Assembly: GCA_030537915.1 (NCBI GenBank)
Contig: JAUNUZ010000171.1
Coordinates: forward strand, 1 to 5,769
Reading direction: 5' to 3'
Length of the DNA stretch: 5,769 nt
DNA from: Micrococcales bacterium
Lineage (GTDB): Bacteria > Actinomycetota > Actinomycetes > Actinomycetales > Dermatophilaceae
The position numbers and the translations under genes are program-made. Under the pieces are notes generated by a model, which saw nothing but the letters and a program-made list of their open reading frames with translations, searched no databases and had not been told where the DNA came from. Shown one piece after another: positions 1-5,769 of this stretch (the first letter of the stretch is position 1; each line of letters begins with the position of its first letter).

Positions 1-753
1 CAGCTCGTCATCGACGAGATCGCGGGGGCTGTGTGGGCGGCCCAGATGAGCACGGTGACCTTTCACCCGTGGCCCGTCCGGGCCGACGACAACGATCTGG
101 TCGACGAGCTGCGGATCGACTTCGACCCCCAGCCTGGGCGCCCCTTCGCGGACGTCATCCGTGCCGCCTACGAGCTGCACGACCTGCTCGCGGATGTTGG
201 GCTCACCGGATGGGTCAAGACCTCGGGCAGCCGTGGCCTGCACGTCTACAGCCGCCTGCGGCGCACGCACGAGTTCCTCGACGTCCGGCACGCCGTCATC
301 GGACTCGCACGCGAGCTCGAGCGACGGGTGCCCGAGCTCGTGACGAGCGCGTGGTGGAAGGAGGATCGTGGCGACAAGATCTTCATCGACTTCAACCAGG
401 CCAACCGCGACCGCACGGTCGCCTCGGCCTACAGCCCGCGCGCACTGCCCGCGGCAACCGTCTCGATGCCGCTGACCTGGGACGAGCTCGAGGGTGTCGA
501 CCCGTCGGCTTACACCGTGCGGACCGTGCCGGGCATCGTCGCGGACCGAGGCGACGCCTGGGCGGGTATGGACGAGTCAGCCGGTGATATCGCCGGCGCG
601 TTGGCCCTGTGGGACGCCGATGTCGACCGCGGGCTCCCCGAGATGAACTTCCCACCCGACTTCCCCAAGATGCCGGGTGAGCCTCCGCGGGTGCAGCCGA
701 GCAAGAAGAACGCCGCGAACTGGCAAGCAGACGGGGTGACCCGCCGGGAGTGA
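1..753 (+). CDS. LigD-type primase-polymerase domain protein (Prim-PolC/PolD1-like), 5'-truncated
   Basis: This is the C-terminal 250 codons of a stand-alone polymerase domain of the archaeo-eukaryotic primase superfamily. The frame is open from base 1, so the GTG at 31 is not the real start; the mycobacterial relative is about 346 residues, suggesting roughly 90-100 are missing. Family hallmarks seen (numbered from base 1): the metal-binding pair in RIDFDPQPG (D40, D42), the nucleotide-binding motif SGSRGLH (S75 to H81), and the third metal-binding Asp in FIDFNQANRDR (D130), followed by TVASAYSPR. The tail carries MPGEPPRVQPSKK, as I recall it from the mycobacterial Rv3730c group. Known role of the family: template-dependent gap filling with a preference for ribonucleotides, in end joining or, with LigC, excision repair. 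No nuclease or ligase domain is fused downstream; the ligase is the separate convergent neighbour. A Ku gene is not visible. Family assignment is firm; the precise repair pathway is inferred. Confidence 0.93.
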   Translation, partial: QLVIDEIAGAVWAAQMSTVTFHPWPVRADDNDLVDELRIDFDPQPGRPFADVIRAAYELHDLLADVGLTGWVKTSGSRGLHVYSRLRRTHEFLDVRHAVIGLARELERRVPELVTSAWWKEDRGDKIFIDFNQANRDRTVASAYSPRALPAATVSMPLTWDELEGVDPSAYTVRTVPGIVADRGDAWAGMDESAGDIAGALALWDADVDRGLPEMNFPPDFPKMPGEPPRVQPSKKNAANWQADGVTRRE

Positions 754-777
754 GCGCAACGCCTGAGGTGTTGCTCA
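751..777. terminator. Hairpin spanning both convergent stop codons; candidate bidirectional terminator
   Basis: An imperfect inverted repeat starts on the TGA of the polymerase gene (751-753) and ends on the stop of ligC (775-777, TCA on the plus strand). Pairing: TGAG 751-754 with CTCA 774-777, CAAC 757-760 with GTTG 770-773, a G-T wobble 761/769, CC 762-763 with GG 767-768, a two-base bulge at 755-756 and loop TGA at 764-766. That gives about 11 pairs. No T-tract follows on either strand, so if it terminates it would be of the U-tract-less type proposed for actinobacteria. Termination is inferred from position and symmetry only. Confidence 0.45.
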
Positions 778-1836
778 GTGGATGAGGACGTCGCCCAGGT
801 CGTAGGCGGGGGCACGCTCGATCTGGGACAGCCGGCACGAGGACGGTTCGCGGTCGGGGCGCCAGCGTAGGAAGGTCACGGCATGCCGGAAGCGGTGACC
901 CTCCAGCTGGTCGAAGGCGACTTCGACGACCCGCTCGGGCCGCAGCGGCACGAAGCTGACGTCCTTGGAGGAGGAGAACCGCGACCGATCGGTCTGTGCG
1001 GCCTCGACCTGTCCGTCGTCGTCCCGTTTGACCAGGGGCGCCAACTCGTCGATGAGCTCGAGACGCCGCGCGTTGCTGAAGGCGGCGATCCCGCCGACGT
1101 TGACGAGGTGATCGTCCTCGGTGTGGAGCCCGAGCAGCAAAGAGCCGACACCCTGGCCGGATTTGTGGATGCGGTAGCCGACCACGACGGCCTCACCCGT
1201 CCGGCGGTGCTTGATTTTGAGCATGGTGCGCTTGCCCGGTGCATAGACGCCGGTCAGCGGCTTGGCGACGACACCGTCGAGCCCGGCACCCTCGAAACGC
1301 TCGAACCAGTCCGCAGCGACATCCGCGTCGCGGGTCGTTCGGGTCAGGTGGATGGGCGCGTCCTGCGCCAGATCGGCCATCGCCTCCTCGAGCCGGGCCC
1401 GTCGGCCCTCGAACGGCACGTCGAGCAGGGCCTCATCCCCCAGCGCGAGGAGGTCGAAGCAGATGAGCTCGGCCGGGGTCTCCTGCGATAATTTGCTCAC
1501 CCGGCTCTGCGCGGGGTGGATCCGCTGGCTCAGGGCCTCCCAATCGAGTCGCTGGGCCCCCGATTCGCCGGCGCGCACGACGATCTCGGTGTCGATCGCG
1601 CAGCGCGACGGCAGGTGCGTGCGGACCGCCTCGACGACCTCGGGGAAGTAGCGGGTCAGCGGCTTGGCCCCCCGGCTCGCGAGCTCGACGTCGTCACCGT
1701 CGCGCAGCACGATGCACCGGAAACCGTCCCACTTCGGTTCGTAGGAGAGGCCGCCAGCGACCGAATCGGCCGCGGGGACGCCCGCGACCGCTTTGGCGAG
1801 CATGGGAGTCACGGGGAGCTCGATCGGCAGCTGCAT
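775..1836 (-). CDS. ligC: ATP-dependent DNA ligase LigC
   Basis: This encodes a complete 353-residue ligase, close to the about 358 residues of mycobacterial LigC. It joins nicked DNA using ATP through a covalent lysyl-AMP intermediate. Nucleotidyltransferase motifs are in order: motif I EPKWDGFR with nucleophile K35, motif III IDTEIVV with the conserved acid E84, motif IIIa FDLLAL at 127-132, motif IV GLDGVVAK at 185-192, and motif V MLKIKH with K207 and K209. An OB-fold follows from about 214, ending in a basic motif VI-like stretch RFRHAVTFLRWRPDR (315-329). There is no fused polymerase or nuclease domain, which separates it from LigD. The ATG at 1834-1836 is chosen because the protein begins just ahead of the typical LP-x-TPMLA segment; a GGAG lies 12 bases upstream, a rather long spacing. 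L116 is encoded by TTA (1489-1491), rare in such GC-rich DNA. Motif III has Thr where Gly is usual (D-T-E). In mycobacteria LigC acts with the neighbouring polymerase type in excision repair and as backup in end joining. Confidence 0.95.
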   Translation of the reverse strand: MQLPIELPVTPMLAKAVAGVPAADSVAGGLSYEPKWDGFRCIVLRDGDDVELASRGAKPLTRYFPEVVEAVRTHLPSRCAIDTEIVVRAGESGAQRLDWEALSQRIHPAQSRVSKLSQETPAELICFDLLALGDEALLDVPFEGRRARLEEAMADLAQDAPIHLTRTTRDADVAADWFERFEGAGLDGVVAKPLTGVYAPGKRTMLKIKHRRTGEAVVVGYRIHKSGQGVGSLLLGLHTEDDHLVNVGGIAAFSNARRLELIDELAPLVKRDDDGQVEAAQTDRSRFSSSKDVSFVPLRPERVVEVAFDQLEGHRFRHAVTFLRWRPDREPSSCRLSQIERAPAYDLGDVLIH

Positions 1837-1919
1837 GGCGCCATTCTGCTCCGCCCGTGGTGCGCAACGCGCCGGACCGGCCGGCGGCCTGCCGGGGACA
1901 CACCTGCGACGATGACGTC
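1837..1919. promoter_or_regulatory. Divergent intergenic region between ligC and the hydrolase gene
   Basis: These 83 bp separate the two divergent start codons and must hold the ligC promoter and probably that of the hydrolase/ppk2 pair. I find no convincing -10/-35 pair on either strand. The visible structure is GC-rich: a 5-bp stem CCGGC/GCCGG with a five-base loop at 1881-1895, and the overlapping self-complementary stretch GCCGGACCGGC at 1871-1881. There is no LexA box of the mycobacterial/Gram-positive type. The promoter role is inferred from gene orientation alone. Confidence 0.35.
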
Positions 1920-1931
1920 ATGTCAGCTGAC
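1912..1931. repeat. Two abutting 10-bp perfect palindromes over the hydrolase start codon
   Basis: ATGACGTCAT (1912-1921) is directly followed by GTCAGCTGAC (1922-1931); each is its own reverse complement. The hydrolase ATG (1920-1922) straddles the junction. They could be operator half-sites or a translation-affecting structure, but single 10-bp palindromes are expected several times by chance in a window of this size, so only the exact adjacency and position are notable. Confidence 0.5.
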
Positions 1932-3155
1932 GGGGCCAGGGCAGGGGTCGCTCGCGCTGCGCGAATCGCCGGGGTCACCGGCGCGGGAATCGGATTAGCT
2001 TCTGCCGCAGGATCGCTGGGGGCAGGCACCTATCTGGCGCGACTGCTGCTCACCCCCGAGCGGGAGCGCCCCGAGATCGAGGAGATCCTCGGTATCGACG
2101 GCGACACGATCACCCTGCGGGCTACCGAGGAGACGGTGGTGCCGGGGCGCTACGGGCTTTGGTTCGACCGGGGTGCCGGGCATCTGCGGCTCGGGGAGAT
2201 CCTCGCGATGAGCGCGGACGGCGCAGGTGGTGAGGGTGGGGTGGGCGACCCGGCCGGCTGGGTCACCCGTCGGATCGATGCCGTCGACGCCGGGATCCCG
2301 CGCCCGGGAGCGGCGCGGTGGGACGGCTACTACTACAGCCAGAGCCCGCAGCTGAGCCTCGGACTGACTACCTACGACGTCACGGTCGCCAGCGACATCG
2401 GCGATCTGCCTGCCTGGCTGGTGCCCGGGGATACCCAGAGCCCGGGTGAACCGTGGGGAGGCCGGTGGGCGATCCTCGTACACGGGCGGGGGGCGACCCG
2501 ACATGAGTGCCTGCGCGCGGTGCCGGTCTTGTATCGGATCGGCATCACAAGCCTAATTCCCACGTACCGCAACGACGCGGACGGTGCCCCGAGCCCCGAC
2601 GGTCTGTACAACCTTGGCCTCTCGGAGTGGCGGGACCTCGAGGCGGCGATCGCCTACGCGCTTGCGCACGGCGCCCAGGACATCGTGCTGATGGGCTGGT
2701 CCATGGGCGGCGCGATCGTCCTGCAGACCCTCGACCGCTCGCCCCTGGGCCGGCACGTGTCGTGCGCCGTGCTCGACTCGCCGGTCATCGACTGGGCCGA
2801 TGTCATCGCTCATCAGGCGCGCCTGCGCAGGGTGCCGCGGGCCCTGGCTCAGCTGGCCAAGGGGCTGCTCGGCGCGCGCTGGTCACGTCGGCTCGTCGGC
2901 GTGCACGAACCGCTCGATGTGGCCCGCACGGACTGGCAGAACCGCGCCGCAGAATTGCGACACCCCGTCCTGCTCATCCACTCCGCCGACGATGAGTTCG
3001 TCCCGGTCGGGCCCTCGCGGGAGCTCGCCGCCCGGCGCCGCGATCTGGTGACCTATGTCGAATGGCGCGGGGCCCGGCATGTCAAGGAGTGGAACCTCGA
3101 CGCGCCGGCCTGGGAGCGGGTCGTCGCGGACTACCTGTGTTCTTGCCATGCGTGA
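1920..3155 (+). CDS. Membrane-anchored alpha/beta hydrolase (YqkD/S9-like fold)
   Basis: This encodes a 411-residue protein with an alpha/beta hydrolase catalytic half. Residues about 16-44 form one Gly/Ala-rich hydrophobic helix preceded by RAAR, so the protein is probably a single-pass anchor; no lipobox is seen. Residues 46-150 form a separate N-terminal region containing GRYGLWF and LRLGEIL. The hydrolase domain follows: HGRG at 188-191 (oxyanion region), GWSMGG at 259-264 with nucleophile S261, HSADDEFVP with catalytic Asp probably D358, and ARHVKEW with H387. All three catalytic residues are present. The ATG at 1920 is preferred because the helix then sits near the N-terminus; a GTG at 1857 would add 21 polar residues and cover most of the intergenic region. 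No strong ribosome binding site precedes the ATG. L26, in the membrane helix, is a rare TTA codon (1995-1997). The fold is certain; the substrate is unknown, with esterase, lipase or peptidase all possible. ppk2 starts 26 bp after the stop on the same strand. Confidence 0.85.
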   Translation: MSADGARAGVARAARIAGVTGAGIGLASAAGSLGAGTYLARLLLTPERERPEIEEILGIDGDTITLRATEETVVPGRYGLWFDRGAGHLRLGEILAMSADGAGGEGGVGDPAGWVTRRIDAVDAGIPRPGAARWDGYYYSQSPQLSLGLTTYDVTVASDIGDLPAWLVPGDTQSPGEPWGGRWAILVHGRGATRHECLRAVPVLYRIGITSLIPTYRNDADGAPSPDGLYNLGLSEWRDLEAAIAYALAHGAQDIVLMGWSMGGAIVLQTLDRSPLGRHVSCAVLDSPVIDWADVIAHQARLRRVPRALAQLAKGLLGARWSRRLVGVHEPLDVARTDWQNRAAELRHPVLLIHSADDEFVPVGPSRELAARRRDLVTYVEWRGARHVKEWNLDAPAWERVVADYLCSCHA

Positions 3156-3181
3156 CCGGCGGCGATGGGTCATCATGTGCC

Positions 3182-4114
3182 ATGCCCAAGAAGTCGAAGA
3201 AGACCGCGTCGAAGAACACCAAGACGCCCGCCCGCGTCGCGGACGAGATCAGCGAGCCGTCGCAGGCCGACGAGGCGGCCACTGAGATTTTCAGCCGGGC
3301 CTTGCGCTACCGGCCCCAGCAGCGGCTCGCCGACATCGACCCGCGCTGCACGCCTGGTTTTACGGGGGGCAAGGAGGCGGGCAAGGAATTGCTCGGGGAG
3401 GCGGTCGAGGAGATCGGTGATCTGCAGGAGCGTCTTTACGCTGCGGCGCGCGGTGGATCCAACGCCCGGCTCCTGCTCGTCGTGCAAGGGATGGACACCT
3501 CCGGCAAGGGCGGGATCATGCGCCACGTCGTCGGCCTCATGGACCCTCAGGGGGTCGATCTGACCTCGTTCAAGGCTCCGACTGCGGTGGAGCACAACCA
3601 TCCGTTCTTGTGGCGGGTCCGCCGGGCCTTGCCCAAGCCGGGCCAGGTCGGCGTGTTCGATCGGTCACACTACGAGGACGTCCTCATCGTTCGCGTGCAC
3701 AACCTCGTGTCCTCCGCTACCTGGTCGCGCCGTTACGGCCAGATCAACACCTTCGAGGAGTCGTGCGCCAAGGAGGGCATCACGATGATCAAGGTCATGC
3801 TCCACATCTCCAAGCAGGAACAAGGCGAACGCCTGGCCGAGCGGCTCGCCAATCCGGAGAAGTACTGGAAGTACAACCCCGGTGACATCGACGAGCGCAA
3901 GCTCTGGGAGGACTACCAGGTCGCCTATCAGGCAGTGCTCGACAAGACGTCGACGGATCTCGCGCCCTGGTTCGTCGTCCCGGCGGACCGCAAGTGGTAC
4001 GCCCGGTTGGCCGTGCAGCAACTGCTCCTGGAGCACCTACAGGCCATGGACCCGCAGTGGCCCGCACCGACTTTCGACGTCACGCTCGAGCAGGAGCGCC
4101 TCGCACTCAGCTGA
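3182..4114 (+). CDS. ppk2: Polyphosphate kinase 2 (PPK2), probably class III type
   Basis: This 310-residue protein transfers phosphate between polyphosphate and nucleotides in the cytoplasm. Key motifs: Walker A GMDTSGKGG at 103-111 with K109, the Walker B/DRS motif VFDRSHYEDV with D160, and the lid-region motif KYWKYNPGD at 227-235. The SHYEDVLIVRVHNLV form after the Asp resembles class III PPK2s such as the Meiothermus and Deinococcus enzymes, which phosphorylate AMP and ADP, rather than the SWYNRAGVE form of class I; class is inferred from this recall. Residues 1-32 form an added polar segment, Lys/Ser/Thr-rich at first and acidic later, before the PPK2 core. The ATG at 3182 is the natural start, but its ribosome binding site is weak. 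An in-frame GTG at 3152 overlaps the hydrolase stop as GTGA, would add ten residues, and would imply translational coupling. Cotranscription with the hydrolase is likely from the 26-bp gap. The gene ends 16 bp from the convergent glgX stop. Confidence 0.93.
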   Translation: MPKKSKKTASKNTKTPARVADEISEPSQADEAATEIFSRALRYRPQQRLADIDPRCTPGFTGGKEAGKELLGEAVEEIGDLQERLYAAARGGSNARLLLVVQGMDTSGKGGIMRHVVGLMDPQGVDLTSFKAPTAVEHNHPFLWRVRRALPKPGQVGVFDRSHYEDVLIVRVHNLVSSATWSRRYGQINTFEESCAKEGITMIKVMLHISKQEQGERLAERLANPEKYWKYNPGDIDERKLWEDYQVAYQAVLDKTSTDLAPWFVVPADRKWYARLAVQQLLLEHLQAMDPQWPAPTFDVTLEQERLALS

Positions 4115-4147
4115 GGCACGCCCCAAGACCTCACAACCTTCTCTTGG
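4098..4147. terminator. Weak hairpins at the convergent ppk2/glgX ends
   Basis: Two short inverted repeats sit around the 16-bp gap. GCCTC (4098-4102) pairs with GAGGC (4113-4117) over the ppk2 stop, with a ten-base loop. CCAAGA (4123-4128) pairs with TCTTGG (4142-4147) over the last glgX codons, with a thirteen-base loop. Neither has a T-tract and both are weaker than the hairpin at 751-777. They are listed because some termination is expected between convergent genes; function is not demonstrated. Confidence 0.22.
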
Positions 4148-5769
4148 TGCGGGAGCGGCTGCTCAGCTTGCGGGCGCGGCGCTCGGCGCTGCGTTCGGCA
4201 CGCTCGGGGGATGCCTCGATCTCGCCCTTGCGCTCGGCGGCCTTCTCGGCGTCCTCGGCCTCGGCGTCGGCGGAATGAATGTCCTCGGGGATCACTTCGC
4301 TGCGCAGGATGACGACCGACCGACCCGCGAGCGTCAGGATCTCGCCCGCCTGGTGCGGCTCGGCCCCTGGTGCGGGCCTGCCAGCGGGCAGGTCGGTGTT
4401 GACGGCCTCGATCCAGCGGACGTCCGTGACGATCGAGGAGACCTCGAAGTCGACCGGTTCGCTGTGCGCGTTGAAGAGCAGAATGAAGCTGTCGTCGCGC
4501 ACGCGTTGCCCCAGCGGCCCGGGCTCGAAGATGGCGTCGCCGTTGAGGAAGACCGCCAGCGTGCGGGCGTAGCCGGTCTGCCAGTCCTGCTCGACCATCT
4601 CGGTGCCGTCGACGCGCAGCCACACGATGTCGTGCAGATCCGAGGTGCCGCCGTGATCGGGGCCACCCCGGAAGAAGCGGCGTCGGCGGAAGACCGGGTG
4701 CTGCTTGCGCAGGTCGACGACGAGGCTGGCGAAGGCGAGTTGCTGCTCCTGCTCGCGCCCCAGATTCCAGTCGATCCAGGAGATCTTGTTGTCCTGGCAA
4801 TAGACGTTGTTGTTGCCGCCCTGGGTGCGGCCCAATTCGTCGCCGTGGGCGATCATCGGGACGCCCTGGCTGACCAAGAGGGTCGTGAGGAAGTTGCGGA
4901 TCTGGCGCAGCCGCAGGGCCCGCACGTCCGGATCGTCGGTGGGACCCTCGACGCCGCAGTTCCAGGAGCGGTTGTGGCTCTCGCCGTCGTTGCCGCCTTC
5001 GCCGTTGGCGTCGTTGTGCTTCTCGTTGTAGGAGACCAGGTCGCGCAGCGTGAAGCCGTCGTGGGCGATGATGAAGTTGATCGAGGCGATCGGGCGGCGA
5101 CCCGAGTGCGCATAGAGGTCCGAGGAGCCGGTCAGGCGGGAGGCGAACTCCGACAACGCCGCAGCCTCGCCCCGCCAGTAGTCACGGACCGTGTCGCGAT
5201 ACCGGCCGTTCCATTCGGTCCACAGCGGCGGGAAGTTGCCGACCTGATACCCGCCGTCACCGAGGTCCCAGGGCTCCGCAATCAACTTGACCTGGCTGAT
5301 GATCGGGTCTTGCTGAATGAGGTCGAAGAACGCCGACAGCTTGTCGACCTCGTGGAACTGCCGGGCCAGCGTGGCCGCGAGGTCGAAACGGAAACCGTCC
5401 ACGTGCATCTCGGTCACCCAGTAGCGCAGCGAATCCATGATGAGCTGGAGCACGTGCGGATTGCGCATGAGCAGGCTGTTGCCGGTGCCCGTCGTGTCGT
5501 AGTAGTGCGACTTGTCGTCGTCGACGAGGCGGTAGTAGGCCGCATTGTCGATACCGCGGAAGCAGATCGTCGGCCCGTATTCGCTGCCCTCGGCCGTGTG
5601 GTTGTAGACGACGTCGAGGATGACCTCGATATTGGCCTCGTGCAGGGCCCTGACCATCGCCTTGAATTCGGTGACCTGCTGGCCGCGCGTGCCGGTACCG
5701 GCATAGGAGTTGTGCGGTGCGAGGAAGCCGATCGTGTTGTAGCCCCAGTAGTTGCTCAGGCCCTTCTCC
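4131..5769 (-). CDS. glgX: Glycogen debranching enzyme GlgX, 5'-truncated
   Basis: This is the C-terminal 545 residues of a GH13 debranching enzyme that hydrolyses alpha-1,6 branches of phosphorylase-trimmed glycogen. The frame stays open to the right edge, encoding GLSNYWGYNTIGFLAPH upstream of the first internal ATG at 5657, so that ATG is not the true start. The N-terminal CBM48 domain and the beginning of the barrel, perhaps 150-180 residues, are outside. GH13 signatures are complete: region I DVVYNHT; region II GFRFDLAAT, with nucleophile Asp at codon 5382-5384; region III IAEPWDLG, with acid/base Glu at 5274-5276; region IV IIAHDGFT, with Asp at 5058-5060. GlgX-type segments NWNCGVEG-like (SWNCGVEGPT), GDELGRTQGGNNNVYCQDN and ISWIDWN also occur. 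The usual C-terminal beta domain ends near SVVILR; beyond it lies a 56-residue charged extension (4134-4301), acidic then Arg/Lys-rich. It is convergent with ppk2, so not in one operon with it. Confidence 0.95.
   Translation of the reverse strand, partial: EKGLSNYWGYNTIGFLAPHNSYAGTGTRGQQVTEFKAMVRALHEANIEVILDVVYNHTAEGSEYGPTICFRGIDNAAYYRLVDDDKSHYYDTTGTGNSLLMRNPHVLQLIMDSLRYWVTEMHVDGFRFDLAATLARQFHEVDKLSAFFDLIQQDPIISQVKLIAEPWDLGDGGYQVGNFPPLWTEWNGRYRDTVRDYWRGEAAALSEFASRLTGSSDLYAHSGRRPIASINFIIAHDGFTLRDLVSYNEKHNDANGEGGNDGESHNRSWNCGVEGPTDDPDVRALRLRQIRNFLTTLLVSQGVPMIAHGDELGRTQGGNNNVYCQDNKISWIDWNLGREQEQQLAFASLVVDLRKQHPVFRRRRFFRGGPDHGGTSDLHDIVWLRVDGTEMVEQDWQTGYARTLAVFLNGDAIFEPGPLGQRVRDDSFILLFNAHSEPVDFEVSSIVTDVRWIEAVNTDLPAGRPAPGAEPHQAGEILTLAGRSVVILRSEVIPEDIHSADAEAEDAEKAAERKGEIEASPERAERSAERRARKLSSRSRTKRRL

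Noticed and set aside
1408..1424. TCGAAC-containing sequence as a possible LexA/SOS box
   Set aside because: The second half-site GTTCGA is missing and the site lies inside the ligC coding sequence.
883..1491. Open reading frame of 202 codons antisense to ligC
   Set aside because: It lies wholly within ligC on the opposite strand, has no recognisable motif, and is typical of antisense openness in GC-rich genes.
1464..1492. GATAAT at 1487-1492 as a -10 box for an antisense promoter inside ligC
   Set aside because: The hexamer at a matching -35 distance (TGAGCT) is poor, and the AT-rich patch is explained by the AAA-TTA codons of ligC.
1857..1919. GTG at 1857 as start of the hydrolase
   Set aside because: It would add 21 polar residues before the membrane helix and occupy most of the region between the divergent start codons; the ATG at 1920 fits better.
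3144..3185. Direct repeat TGCCATGC at 3144-3151 and 3178-3185, flanking the hydrolase/ppk2 gap
   Set aside because: Eight bases only, one copy in coding sequence and the other over the ppk2 ATG; no sign of insertion or of a regulatory repeat.
4106..4115. Palindrome CTCAGCTGAG at the ppk2 stop, sharing TCAGCTGA with the palindrome at 1922-1931
   Set aside because: An eight-base match between short palindromes 2 kb apart is compatible with chance, and this copy lies mainly in coding sequence.
3928..4800. Open reading frame of 290 codons on the minus strand across the ppk2/glgX junction
   Set aside because: It overlaps ppk2 in antisense and glgX in another frame; its composition is Arg/Ala/Pro-rich, as expected of a shifted GC-rich frame, with no domain seen.

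Overview
The window is GC-rich, densely coded DNA with G/C-rich third codon positions, and its gene set points to a high-GC actinobacterium. The best indicator is a stand-alone LigD-type primase-polymerase domain next to a stand-alone LigC-type ATP-dependent DNA ligase, a pair best known from mycobacteria (Prim-PolC/PolD1 with LigC). I cannot fix the genus from sequence alone.

Layout: (1) 1-753, plus strand: C-terminal 250 codons of a LigD-like polymerase domain protein whose start lies left of the window. (2) 775-1836, minus strand: complete ligC, convergent with the polymerase gene. Only 21 bp separate the two stop codons, and an imperfect hairpin spans both. (3) 1837-1919: short divergent intergenic region. 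(4) 1920-3155, plus: alpha/beta hydrolase with an N-terminal membrane anchor and a complete Ser-Asp-His triad. (5) 3182-4114, plus: polyphosphate kinase 2 (PPK2), 26 bp behind the hydrolase and possibly cotranscribed with it. (6) 4131-5769, minus: C-terminal 545 residues of the glycogen debranching enzyme GlgX, convergent with ppk2 and running off the right edge.

Functionally there are two blocks. The left block is DNA repair: a gap-filling, ribonucleotide-preferring polymerase and a nick-sealing ligase, which in mycobacteria work together in excision repair and back up LigD in end joining. The right block holds two storage-polymer enzymes, PPK2 (polyphosphate-dependent nucleotide phosphorylation) and GlgX (glycogen breakdown). 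They lie tail to tail and do not form an operon. The hydrolase has no assignable substrate.

No RNA genes, mobile elements, CRISPR arrays or integration sites were seen, and no gene-free stretch exceeds 100 bp. I do not see a new multi-gene system here. The points most worth a second look are the convergent polymerase/ligase arrangement with its shared hairpin, a 56-residue charged C-terminal tail on GlgX, lone TTA codons in ligC and the hydrolase, and two abutting 10-bp palindromes over the hydrolase start codon.
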